This document shows positions 12,380-24,032 of a stretch of 64,000 nt of DNA, one piece after another. Positions within the stretch are counted from its first letter, which is position 1, and every line of letters begins with the position of its first letter. The position numbers and the translations under genes are program-made. Source of the stretch: Turnera subulata (lineage: Eukaryota > Streptophyta > Magnoliopsida > Malpighiales > Passifloraceae); the NCBI GenBank assembly GCA_028386065.3, contig JAKUCV010003048.1:124001-188000 (forward strand), read 5' to 3'. Below the pieces are notes generated by a model. That model ran no database searches. It saw only the letters and a list, made by a program, of their open reading frames with translations, and was not told the DNA's origin.

Positions 12380-13664
12380 ACAATTCACAGTGTCAGTCAC
12401 AGGTTGATGCCGTGGTACGTAGAAATTGTCAATTTCTTGGCCTGTGGAGCTCTCCCACCAGATCTCACCTACTCACAACGAAAGAAGTTCTTCTCTGACA
12501 TGAAGAACTACCTTTGGGATGAGCCCCTATTATTCAGAAGATGCAGAGATGGTATAATCAGACGGTGCATTCCTGAGGAGGAGGTAGAACAAGTTCAGCA
12601 TAGTTGCCACAATGCACAGTACGGGGGACACCATGGCGCAACCAGAACAACATCCAAAGTATTGCAAGCTGGCCTATATTGGCCTACCCTATTTAACGAT
12701 GCACGTAATTTGGTGGTGGCATGCAGGGAATGCCAGCGCACAGGGAACATCTCAAGAAGACAAGAGATGCCGCAACAAGCAATTTTGGAAGTGGAGCTAT
12801 TCGATGTTTGGGGAATAGACTTCATGGGACCATTCCCGAGTTCTTATGGGAACAATTTTATCCTGGTAGTTGTTGACTATGTCTCGAAATGGGTAGAGGC
12901 CATTGCCTCCCCGATCAATAATGCCAAGACAGTGACAAGATTCCTGAAGAAACACATCTTCACTCAGTTTGGCACCCCAAGAGCAATAATTAGTGATGGA
13001 GGAACCCATTTTTGCAACTGCCAATTTGAAGCTCTCCTCAGAAAGTATGGGATTTGACACAAGGTAGCCATTCCCTACCATCCTCAAATAAGTGGCCAAA
13101 TGGAGGTGACTAACAGAGAAATCAAACAGATCCTAGAGAAGACAGTAGGACCATCACGCAAAGACTGGGCAGCGAAACTCGATGATGCTCTGTGGGCATA
13201 TCGCACAACCTATAAAGCACCCATAGGCACCACCCCATACCGCCTTGTATTTGGGAAAGCCTGTCATTTGCCTGTGGAACTTGAGCACAAGGTGTATTGG
13301 GCTATTAAGGCTTTGAACTTTGACACACAGGCTGTAGGAGAACAAAGGCTGTTGCAATTGAATGGACGAGCTGAGGCTGTATGCATATGAAAATGCAAAA
13401 TTGTACAAGGAGTGGACGAAGAAGTGGCATGATAGCAGGATACAGCCTCGAAAATTCAAGAAAGGAGATCAAGTCCTCCTCTACAACTCTCGCCTGAAGC
13501 TCTTCCCTGGGAAGCTTCGATCTAATTGGTCCGGCCCCTTCACAGTGTTATGTTGTTACCCTCATGGGGTTGTGGAAAGACCAATGAGTATCAGGAGACT
13601 CAGGTGCTCCATGATCCACCTCCCACCTAGCCAAGCAAATTGGAGTCCAGCAAAAATACATTAA
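12380..13664 (+). pseudogene. Element C: integrase, broken by a stop, a frameshift and a deletion
   Basis: The zinc-binding region has [14 protein letters not shown] and CRECQRTGN. The catalytic core shows the three acidic residues: [21 protein letters not shown] and [21 protein letters not shown] at 13055-13057 interrupts the core. A one-base shift near 13365 moves the frame at [19 protein letters not shown]. Just after [19 protein letters not shown] the sequence skips about 65-75 bp that element D still carries. No chromodomain is visible, as expected for Athila. Confidence 0.9.
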
Positions 13665-14435
13665 AGAAGCACACACTTGGATAACACCAAGTGCGGTAAA
13701 TTTCCAATTTCTTTTGCTTTTTATTTGGTTATTTCTGTTATTTTTTTGTGTTTCTTTTGTTTTTAATCTATCAGGTGCTGAAATTTGATGAAAAAGGGAA
13801 TCACAGAGTCAGAGATCCGTCAGGGAAGTCCTTCTATACCCCTCTTGATGATAACTCTTCTTCATTTCTTTGCAAAAATGGACCTTTTAGGCTTGCACAT
13901 GATCACACAGGCTGAGTCTGTAACGAACTTCCATAGTACCCTAACACCTCATTTGATATTCTCTTGCGTTTAGGGATTCTCTAGAATTAGGGAAGATCCT
14001 AATAGGTTGGACTAGGAATAGGTTCTCTACTGAAAAACTTCTTCTTGCACACACTAACTCTAAAACTGAGACAGCATGAGCAACAGGCTCAGCCTGTCGC
14101 AACCCTTCTGCCCAGAGCAATAGAGAATAAGAAAGTTTTGCCTTAAACACGTCATAGCACAATTACCCAGTAGGATTATTCCTTCTCCCATCCACGTGTC
14201 ATCCATGCCAAAGGATATAACACTCCACCAAAAGGGGGCACATAGCTGACACTTCGGGCGGCAACGAATTATTACTAGCAGACATAACCCTTCGCATTCC
14301 CATCCCCTCAACGTCTCTGAACAGGCATTAATTGCCTATAAATGACAACCCCTACCCTTCCCTTCTCTACTTCATCTTCCTTCTCCAGAAATCTGCCACT
14401 ACACCCTTCGTCCCCATCACCTTCCCCACTCAGCC

Positions 14436-16465
14436 ATGACCAACAACAACAACATCAACAACAACAACACACCTAATCCTCCACCCTCCTCTTCTAACCC
14501 AGATATCATCACCACCATCACCTTCCCTTTTCGTATCACCCGCCCCCTTTTCCAAATCGTCCACCGTCCTCTCCACATCAACCCACCACCACTGTCACCA
14601 TTCCCCATCCTACCAACACGCAAACTACACCCTGACCTCCCTCCGCTACATGAACTCATCACCGCCTTCGCTCAATTATACCCACCTACCACCGCCACAC
14701 CACCCCCACCTTACTCGCCCTTCTTGCACCTCCAACCTCTTCTGAAACAAACACCCAAACCACATCAGAGACCAATACAACAGCCCCAACACAACAATAC
14801 CGCCGCAAACGCCGTCGAACACAAACCCCTGGCACCATCATCGCCCTCGACCTCGACCTCGACCCCCAACCTGAAGACGAGACCACACCCAACCCTTCAA
14901 CGCGCCAAAACAAGCACGCAGTCACCGATGACACCGAAATCATCGACTTGACTGAACCCAACCATTTGCACACTCAACACCTGCAACCGTTTTCCGACCA
15001 CCAAAACGACCACGGACCCGCTCCACCACCTCATCTCGCCGCACACAACCCAATCCACCACAACCAAACAACGAGGAGCGATCCAAGCAAAACTAAGATC
15101 GCCCTCGAGAACCACCCACACCACCACCCACCAATGAAAGAGACAGAGGATGAAGACAACGAAGAACAAGGGGACGACAAGGCAGAGGACACGCCACCCC
15201 CTGCTCAGCGCTTCACCATCCAACCCACAAACGCCACCCCCAGGGCATTCGCACAGACTCAGACAGTGCTTGTCAGCCGGTGGCTGGATATGGATACACT
15301 CAGAGCCATTGGGGCCAGGAATGGCGTGCGCCAATTCCTCCAACCAGTAGGGTGGTTGCTATTTGCCACACTCGGAGAGCCCACCTATGCTGACCTAACC
15401 TGCGAATTCTTCAGTTCGCTCTTCTACCAGCCCCCACAAGACCAGGAGTCCGGAACAGCACGATTCCGACTGGGCAATGAGAACAGGGTTCTCACCGTTG
15501 CCCAGTTGAATCAGATACTCGGGGCTACCAAATGAAGGATACCAAAAGAGGCCAGCAGACTTTGCCGCGGAGGAGTTTTGGATTGACATCTCCACTGACC
15601 CCAGATACAACTCCTCCACCAGTTCAGCCACATCATTCCGTAGCCGTGCACTGCGCATCATACAGCACTTCCTGTCCCACAGCATCTAGACAGAAAAAGG
15701 AGTCGCTTGGCTGTTCAACACGAGGAGCTGTTTATCCTCTGGTGCATGGTGCACCGCCAACCTCTCAACACCGGCGCCTTCATCCTTCGAAGGTTCATCA
15801 CACAAAGGAAGGCACCATACCTTCCAGGCGCCGGCATCATCACACGGAGTGCACCATTTCCACCTTCCCATGTATCGTTTTGCGTTGGTTAGCGGCACCA
15901 TCTGGATCGACAGAGGCATCCTCAATAGGATGCTCCTACCCGCCTCACAGCCGCAGGAGAACAACTAGGAACAACCTGATGTTGTGGCTGAAGAACAGGA
16001 TGAAGCACCTCCAGCACCACAGCTTCAAGGACCGGAAGACCCTTTACAACCCCAGCAGCCTGCCGCGCAACACGCACAGCCTCATGCTGTAACTCGAGAC
16101 CAGGTGCTAGATATCTTTGAGCAGATGCAGGATTGGATTGGGCAGCAAATCCTCCCCGTCCTTCAGAACCCAACCCGCATCCAACAGACCCTGGCTGCTT
16201 ATGGAGAACGCCTACAGCGCCTCCAGGAGAGCATTACTGCCCAAGAGATGAGTCTGACCGCACACACCTTAACAGGGGCATCACTGAGGTGCGCAACATC
16301 ACACAGACCCAAGGCAGAGCCATGACTAACTTCCATAGCCAGTACATGGCCCAGCACGTGCAAATAACCGAAACCCTGACTAATTTGATGAACATGGCAC
16401 GTGCACTGATGCGGTCACCACAGGCAGGACCTCCACCATCCAGCAACAAGCGCCAACGCCGCTAA
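14436..16465 (+). pseudogene. Element C: Athila ORF-1 / env-position frame, broken
   Basis: Downstream of pol lies the extra coding region typical of Athila (Pfam ATHILA ORF-1 family). It starts with a Pro/Thr/Asn-rich, low-complexity N-terminus at 14436. A shift near 14948 leads to the conserved block RNGVRQFLQPVGWLLFATLG, PTYADLTCEFFSSLFYQP and RFRLGNENRVLTVAQLNQIL. After further frame changes come EELFILWCMVHRQPLNTGAF and, near 16090, a glutamine-rich region with DQVLDIFEQMQDWIGQQ. Function in the family is unclear; an envelope-like role has been proposed, but no signal peptide or clear membrane segment is visible here. Confidence 0.78.
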
Positions 16466-18034
16466 CTCCACCATTCCAGCACCCATAGTCTAGTTTTTAG
16501 GTTGACTAACCCCTACCACATAGGATACAAATTTCAGTTTGGGGTATTCATCATTGTGTTTAGAATTAGATCTTTTGTCTTAAATTTCGGTAATGTGTTT
16601 TATTTTGCTTGTCTTTGTTGTGGCATTTCACCTTTCTTTTGTTTAGTTTCAGCAGTGAGGACACTGCAAGTTTTCAGTTTGGGGTATTTTAGGATGCAAA
16701 TGCCATTTTATGCCTTCTGTACTTTTCTGAATAATTCAATGCAAATTCAAATGCTTATCTATTTTTCATTTTGCTTCTCCACAGTGTGAGCCTGTCCTTA
16801 TATTTATGCATCTTCGATTTTTTTCATCTAATTCTGCTCATACTCTAATCTCAGGACTTGTCTCATTTCCAAAACAAGCAGAACAGGCATAATCAAACAA
16901 TTGCACTCCATGAATCTGTCAGACAAGAAGAATCCTGGTAAATGGTTTTCAAAATGCCACAGGCTCAGCCTGCCTACCTTCAGAACAGATCCTTATCCCT
17001 GCCAAGGCGAAATACAAGTAAGAGTTCTTAAAGCAAGTAAGGGATCTAGGCCATCTTCTGCATACCCAACAGACCACAAAAATCCATACCACACTCATCA
17101 ATCCATTGCAACCCCATTTGAGCCAACTAGAATGGCCCCAATTTATTCCTTCATCCTGTTTCACCTCACCTCAGCCACTTGGAGCCGAGACAGGGGCCAT
17201 CATGTGCTAAGGCACAATTTCATTCCAACAACCTCACCCTGTTGATGAGTCTGTGAACAAGATTCAATTCTACTAAGCATCTGAGGCTGTTTGCACTTAA
17301 CAAATACATACCCAGAATGTTACCACACATCTTGTACTGCTCTCTTCCCAGCTGCAACAATTAAAAAAAAAGAGAGAAAGGAACAAAATAAGGTAGCCAG
17401 AAAAGAAAAGAAAAACATGGGAAGGAGAAATGAGGAGAAAAGAAACATTTTGTGAATCAGACTCCTTCTCAAACAAGAGGATACATTTAGCCTCTGGGCA
17501 GTATGAAAGCTCAAGGGGTACGGAATCAAACAGTCCCTATACAGCCTCAGACTGTTCACAAATTAAACTGAAGGTTTCAAGTTCACAGGCCACCAACATT
17601 TGCTCAACCCATCCACCATCCATTGACAACCATCACCCTAACCTCGGTACAACATAGAAAAGTCCTGGAGATCCTTGCTTGATGACTGTTGCACATTAGT
17701 GGAGATAAGGGATGATAGGTCTGCATATGAGGTAATGTTTTTCACTTCCCGAAAAAATGATTCTGGCAGGATCCCTTTGAAGACAGATGATTGGAGGTTA
17801 GTTGCAAGATTATCCCTGTAAATTTGTATTACAGAAACCGCTGACAAGTAATTTGATTGGAGTTGATGCAGTTTTAAAAGAAAACAAAGGGATTCCTAAA
17901 TTAAGACGTCACATGGGAGAAACCCGACGAAAATTTGGATGCATTGGAACCGCCCTTACTTCTTTCCAAAATCATGCCTTCTTTTCTTTTTCTGATTGCT
18001 TGAGGACAAGCAAAATTTTCAGTTTGGGGTATTT
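16466..18034 (+). other. Element C 3' non-coding region with repeated purine-tract words
   Basis: No coding signal is visible; the open frames are short. The word CAGTTTGGGGTATT occurs at about 16535, 16675 and 18020. The last copy, preceded by GCTTGAGGACAAGC, abuts the 3' LTR and should be the functional polypurine tract. The same GAGGACA...TTTTCAGTTTGGGG context precedes the copy at 16675, so the tract looks duplicated. Element D carries the minus-strand counterpart of this region at 2904-4690. Confidence 0.75.
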
Positions 18035-20103
18035 TGATGCATGTGAAATATGCATAGTTTAGGGCATAATTTTGGACGCAAATTGTTCTAAATTCATATG
18101 ATTACATGCCTCCTATGCAATATTCCACTATATTCCTCCAATTTCCATCCCTTACTGTATGATTAGTGATTTCAGGTGCATTTCAATCAATTCAAGAGGA
18201 TTTCATTGAAGAATGTGAAGAAACAGCATCAGCCATAGCATGAGCCTGTTGCAGAACCCTTGAGACTGTCCGTGAGGCTGTTGTTTATCGAGAATTCAAT
18301 TGAAGGCCTCAAACCACCTTCAAATCACAAGATTTCCACTGAAGATCGTTTCCCTAACTTTGATCCAAGAAATCCTCATGACACCTCATCATCGGCAGAA
18401 GAAGCAGAAGCCAATCGAAAGGAAAGTTGGAGAAGAACTGCAACAGCATCAGCCACAGCATCAGCCTGTGCACCCTGCAAATCCAGAAATCGCAGAAGGA
18501 ATATAAAATTTGCACCACTTGCACCACCTGCTCCACCAACATAAACAAACATTCTCCTGACTTCCCAGAGCACTTTCTAGGGAAAAAGGAATGGGCACAT
18601 GCCACTCAGAGGGAATCTACCTTAAAAAAAAAAACAATTATCTTCTACAAAGGAGCACCTTGGAACTCAGATTCCACCAATCAACTTGCTGCCCATCACT
18701 CCTGTCCTGACAACACACGCTGGAAAACTGAACGCCCATACTTTCCAGCAAGTTGGGAGGAAGAAGAACAGGAGAGCCGCACCTACAAAAGAGGAAAGGA
18801 GAAGACACGAAAGGGGGATCGGATTGACAAAGACACACCTCAACTTATAGAATTCCTAGAACAGAGGTGGGACCCAGCAAAACCAAGGGTCTAAGGGAAA
18901 ACACGGTTCTGCAGCCTTTCTGGGCAGAAACCGTGTCGTCCCTAACCTCTAGTTTGTTCACAAACACGATGCCAATCCATTCTTCCATTATTTCTGTAAC
19001 CTTGATTATGTACTAAACAACTCCTTCTTAGGTTGAAGGGGGAAGCATGTACTCGGTTTTTGCTAAATAAATTGCTTATGTTCTTAACCCTTTTTCTTGC
19101 TTTAGTTGTTGAGAACCTTCTCCATGTCTAGGTTCTGATCAAACCCATGCACGAACACAGGTAGCTAGGTGAGGGACCGAAAGGAGAAACCATAGCTACC
19201 AGAACAACAACGACCAAACTTTTAGTTTTTAGCTTGTGACGAGGTTAGAAACTAATTGAGGAATTAGCCACAACACCAATCTTAATCCCTTGAGTTTGAC
19301 CAATGCGAGAGCACATGGAAGATAAGAACCATGGGAGGAACCAGTGAGCGAAAGCAAATGGGTGCAGTATAGGTTGAGAGCGCCTGCAAGAACCAATCTT
19401 ATAATTGACTCCCTTGCTGTCGACAGCATCAGACTGTGCCCAGCACAGCCTCATTCCGTGACAGTATAGTCAAGAGATAACACAACTCCTAGTTTGATTC
19501 TTGATTGATTATTGAGTAGCATATTCTTAGTTTAGTAGCAGCCTGGTGAAGGACCAAAAGGAGAAGCCAGGAGTGCTACACTTATAATAGTCGGCCTTCA
19601 CTCCTTAGACATTCGAAAGAAGGTAGGGAGAGACTGTGGGAATTTGCACCAACATTCATTGAACCTCATCCTTAAGTGGACGTCTATTCTAGTGATAGGG
19701 GGTAGATGGAAACTTAAGGAACTATTAATAAGATCGAAAGCCGTTGATAGTACCTTAGGTTGGGAGCCCCGACAAGACATCTAATTAGTCACAGCCTCAT
19801 CCACAAGCTCAGTCTGTGATGATACTGTTGAGCAATTTATAAGAATAAATCAGGACATGTGGACCCCGGATGCCTAAGAACTCACCATTTCTGATCTCTT
19901 CCTTGTTTAATTTGCTGTTATATTTATCTTACTGCTCATTTTTAGTTTTAATCATTAATCACCCAATTCACTCTTGTTTAATTGTTTTCAAGTCTAATTT
20001 GTCTACAATTGAAGGAAAACAGATTCAACCCAGTCCCCGTGGATACGACCTTGATAAAAGTACTACAACAACCCTGTGCACTTACAGGATAGCACACGCA
20101 TCA
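18035..20103 (+). repeat. Element C 3' LTR
   Basis: It is 2069 bp, from TGATGCATGTG to CACACGCATCA, and is followed by the target copy CCAGA at 20104-20108. It is uninterrupted and so gives the true LTR length. In a 245 bp stretch compared by eye with the 5' LTR (7000-7245 against 18890-19135) about nine bases differ. Confidence 0.9.
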
Positions 20104-20322
20104 CCAGACCAAGCAGCAGGCGCGAGCCAAGCTTGGCCCAGCACCCGCGCAGCCCAGGTCTTCAACCCAAGCCACGACCCATTTGTGGAGACGGGTCAAA
20201 CCCACGCGAAACCGGGTCGTGCCCACCTTCAATGGGTCTGCTCACCTAGGTAACGGTGGACGACGGCGCGACGAACAGGCGAGGCTGCGGATCGACGAGA
20301 CAACGGCGACGCAAGATGGCTG
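20104..20322 (-). mobile_element. Element A 5' LTR, segment 2
   Basis: This is a GC-rich piece between the right target copy of element C (20104-20108) and the left target copy of solo LTR B (GGCTG, 20318-20322). Together with 1262-2858 and 22906-23694 it restores one continuous LTR. It corresponds in position to the GC-rich part of B at about 22020-22300. Confidence 0.75.
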
Positions 20323-22900
20323 TGAAACGCCCCGATCCGTATTTACCGTTATACACAGTAAACACGTGGGACCATGTACTATTACAGTAACCACAATGGC
20401 AATAACACAACCGACAGTATTCATACATTAAAAGTACATAATACATCACAATACTTGTCCCGGCACGGGAACATTATTACAACAAACATTATCCCACAGA
20501 GTTATTAAATGCACGCAGCGGAAGTCTTAATACAACACAGCAACAGTCAATGATATAAACATGATGCAACGCAGGATGGATCCGGGCCTGGCAGAGGGTG
20601 CGCCACAGCTTGCCTCGAACGTACCTGAGCTACGCACAATCAAACTACGCGACCAGGTCACGCAGGCGAGGGGTGAGTCCGAAGTGCTCACCGGGTAAAA
20701 TCCATAAGCAATTATACATATACAATACCCGTAAATAAATCCAAGTCACATCAACAGCAGACAACTAAGGTTCACTTGATCCCTAAATAACACACTCTGT
20801 GATTCTAGGCACGCTACACAAATTTTATTATCAGGGCCCCTATCACTAGTTAAATGATGGCCGTCGCCTGGTAGTCAAGCTAGCTAGCCCGTGGACCCCG
20901 CCCTGGTACCTCCACGTATAACTGGCACAGACAGGGAGCAGACCCCAAGCACACTCTCCCCCAGCGCCTAAAATAAAAACTGGTACAGACAGGGAGCAGA
21001 CCCCAAGCACACTCTCCCCAGCACCATAAAATAAGACTACCATCTGGCTATTCCAATATTTAACTGTGAATACTAGATGTCTAAGTGTGACCAAATTTTA
21101 TTATTCCTAGCTACTTAGTTTCTATTATCCTCCACTCTTCCATTATCCCGAGCAGGCTCACAGCCTCTCCGCTCGTCTGGATAATACAAACTCAATTAAC
21201 CGGTACCCTCGGTACTCTACTTCCATAATTTCACAGCCAACAACAACAATAATAATCTACCAGTACCAATATTTCTGACATTATCAATAACATCAACAGT
21301 AGCATCAATTCAGCATCATCAACGACGACAAATATCATTTAAATTCAACTCACAACAACCATTCACAGTCACAAGAATTATTCAAGCATATAACACACAA
21401 ACAGCAACTTGGCACTACGGCAGTATATAGATAATTACTTATCCTCACCTTGGCCGATAAATTCCACAGGAAATTCGTCGATTGGTTCAGGTTCTACGTG
21501 CTCGTACCTGTTATCAGCTCCTATTCAGCAAATAACACATATTCACATAAAATGCACAAATAATGCTTATGATATGATGTACTGTAATACTAATTCCACT
21601 AAGTCATTCGTCCAGGTTCATACCCTATTATTCTCATCATTCACTATTTAATATCATAGGCCGGTAACATTTCACCGTATTTACATCCGGTTATTAAATA
21701 CTTAATAATCCTCCTTTTCTAAAAAAAATGTTTCCTTGTATATAATATGTTCCTAAAAATTTAATTGCTATAACTTCTAGAATAATATGTCAATTAATTA
21801 TTTATTTAAAACATAATTTATTTCCTAGTTCCATTTTTCCAGAATTTTTTTTTTTTTAGTTGGGCCGTGAACAGTACGGTCCGTGAACAGTACAGGCAAG
21901 GTGAACAGTGTAAGCCCATGCACAGTACTGGGCCTGTGAACAGTCGGACCGTGAACAGTGATGGGCCTGTGAACAGTCCGGACCGTCACTGTGCAGACCC
22001 GTAACAGTGCCAGACCTTGGGCCAGGCCGAGGACCCGTTGGGTCAACCCGACCCGACCCGCGACCTGACCACTGAAACGGGTCGCGTCTTCAACCTCACG
22101 CTTACCTGCAGAAGACGTGGGCGGCGCAGGCGGAAACGGCGGACGCAAGCTGAGCGGTGACTGGCGACGGCTTCGGGACGGTGGATGGCGGGTGAGGCGA
22201 CTGCAGTGCGGTGGCGGCTTGGGGTGGTTGCGTGGTGTCGCGGGCGGCATGGAAGACGAAGGTTGTGGTGGCGGTGCAACACGGTGGTGGCGGGGAAAAA
22301 GGATGATGGTGCTTGGTGCGTGTTGGCGGGCGTGAGGGAGGTGGGAGGGAGGTGGTAGGGAGGTGATGGTGGTCGGGTCTTGGTGGTGTATCACGCGGCT
22401 CGGGTGGCTCGTTGTGTTTGAAGGTGGAAACGTGAGGAAGAGAAGGAGAAGAGGGGTTTCTGCGTGTGTGCTTCATGCGTGCCTGGAGGACGGGTTTTAT
22501 AGATGGTGAGGTGCAGGTCATGACAAGCACAGGTGGTTTCACGAGCTCACAGGGATGGTTTCACGAGCAGCTTCACGGGTTTGCATGGAACTTCACGACG
22601 GCAGGAGACAATCACGCGTGAGCAGGAAAATGTTGTGCATATCATGCATGGCATGTATGACATGCATGGCATACGGTGCAATTCTGTGTGGTTGTACCGT
22701 CCGGCCCCGAGAAACCCCATACTGATCCGTAAAAACCGTAAGAGAATCCCAAGCGTTGAACAAAACTCGGTTTCGGATTCCGACGTATAATTTATCTTAA
22801 AAAAAATAATTTCCCAAGATTATTTTATTTCACGGTAAATTATTATTATACAAGCCTTTTTACAGTCCCGGTAAATGCAAAATTTACCCGGGCTGTTACA
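20323..22900 (-). mobile_element. Element B: solo LTR of the element A family
   Basis: It runs from TGAAACGCCCCG to CGGGCTGTTACA on the plus strand and is flanked by the perfect 5 bp duplication GGCTG (20318-20322 and 22901-22905). On the minus strand it starts TGTAACAGCCCGGG, a common start for plant gypsy LTRs. No internal region is present, so two LTRs have probably recombined into one. It contains a run of GTGAACAGT words (about 21866-21985) and a GC-rich block (22020-22350). Open frames in the GC-rich block are Pro/Ser/His low complexity on one strand and Gly/Arg on the other, and are not considered genes. Confidence 0.9.
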
Positions 22901-23694
22901 GGCTGCAAGGAAGGGACGGCGTCGCTGGCGGCTGCAGGTGACGGTGCGACGAGGGAACGTCGGTCTGCTGGTGTGCGACTCGGCGGCGGCGTGCGGCTGC
23001 GTCGGTTCTGCGGGCGACGAAGGCTAGCTAAAGGCAACAGGTTGCGGTGAGGAAGGCCGGAGAAGGAGGAAGAGGAAGGGAGGGAAGGAGAAATGGTGGT
23101 GGTGGCGGACGGTGGTTCATGGTGGAGGGAAAAAAAAAAGAAGAGAAGGAGGGAAGAGGAGGAGGTGACGTGGCGTGTGGTGTTGTGTGTGTTGTTTTTT
23201 TTTCCTTTTTTTTTTTAAAAAAATCTGGTTGCAGGAAGAAGGCAGAAGTTAGGCAGAGGGAAAAATGAAGAAGAGAAGTATGGTGATATGCAGGAGATGG
23301 CGTGAGAAAGAAAACAGGGAAGAGCAGGTTATAACAAGGTGTATCACGAGCATCACAAGGGAGACAAGGTTTCACATGCCCACAAGAAAAAGCAGATCAC
23401 AAGCTTCACAGGAAAATCATCTACACTATGCAGATATACTGTGCACTGTCTGGACCAGAAAATATCCGATATACCCTCTTACCTTTATTTCTGGTCCGTT
23501 ACCTCGATGATAAAGCTTTTCCAAAGATTCCTGGACCCGAAAAATTCCAACTTTGGTCCGTAAAATCCGCAAAAAAATCCTAAACGTGGGACAAGGCTCG
23601 GTTTCGGAATCCAAGATTAATTTTAATGGTAAATTACTGTAAAATTACCTAAACAGTCCCGGTAAAAATAAAATTTTTTCCTGCGCTGTTCCCA
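22901..23694 (-). mobile_element. Element A 5' LTR, segment 3 (LTR start)
   Basis: This resumes element A's LTR after solo LTR B. It contains a purine-rich stretch (23041-23170) and the block CAGTCCCGGTAAAAATAAAA, which matches the corresponding end of B. It ends at about 23694 in GCTGTTCCCA; on the minus strand the LTR therefore starts TGGGAACAGC. The outer target duplication cannot be checked because the other end of A is outside the window. Confidence 0.75.
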
Positions 23695-24022
23695 CCAAAA
23701 TAAATTATATCCTTTCTACAAAATTTAGAAAACCTAATTGTATAAATTCCTATTATACATAAAATCACATCTCTTCTCATCCATAATTATTTATATAGAC
23801 ATATGGATAATTTTTTTACCTACTTATCTTCTCTTACCTTAATTTTGTATCCAATATGTGTATCAAAAAAATCTAACTAGATTGTATTAAATTCTTACTA
23901 TGAATGTTCTATAATAATTCTCGATATGATTATTATCAACCAAATATTCTCACACTCTAATAGTCTAAATTTCCATTAATTTTTTTTCCAATCAATCTTA
24001 CAAATATTTATACATATCGTTT
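23695..24022. other. AT-rich spacer
   Basis: This is non-coding and strongly AT-rich, with no gene, repeat boundary or motif that I can support. It is the host sequence into which element A appears to have inserted. Confidence 0.5.
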
Positions 24023-24032
24023 TTGTCTATTC

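Larger units (their letters stand above)
2859..20103 (+). mobile_element. Element C: Athila-type Ty3/gypsy retrotransposon, complete
   Basis: The boundaries are exact. The LTRs begin TGATGCATGTG and end CACACGCATCA, and the 5 bp target duplication CCAGA lies at 2854-2858 and 20104-20108. The order is 5' LTR, tRNA-Asp-type primer site, gag, protease, RT/RNase H, integrase, Athila ORF-1 (env-position) frame, a long 3' non-coding region with purine tract, 3' LTR. The Athila assignment rests on gag sequence, primer site and the extra frame. It is inserted in the LTR of element A and its own 5' LTR is interrupted by element D. The main gag-pol frame is shared from 8588 to about 13365 but is broken by stops, so the copy is dead. 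Its two LTRs look about 96-97% identical by eye. Confidence 0.92.

Noticed and set aside
14436..14951. Asn/Pro/Thr-rich protein as a host gene
   Set aside because: It sits inside element C between integrase and the conserved Athila ORF-1 block and continues into it with a frameshift.
21825..22542. Pro/His/Ser-rich frames of 189 and 146 codons
   Set aside because: GC-rich LTR sequence of solo LTR B; frames overlap on several registers and show no domain.
23047..23375. Gly/Arg- and Pro/Ser-rich open frames
   Set aside because: They arise from a purine-rich run in the LTR of element A.
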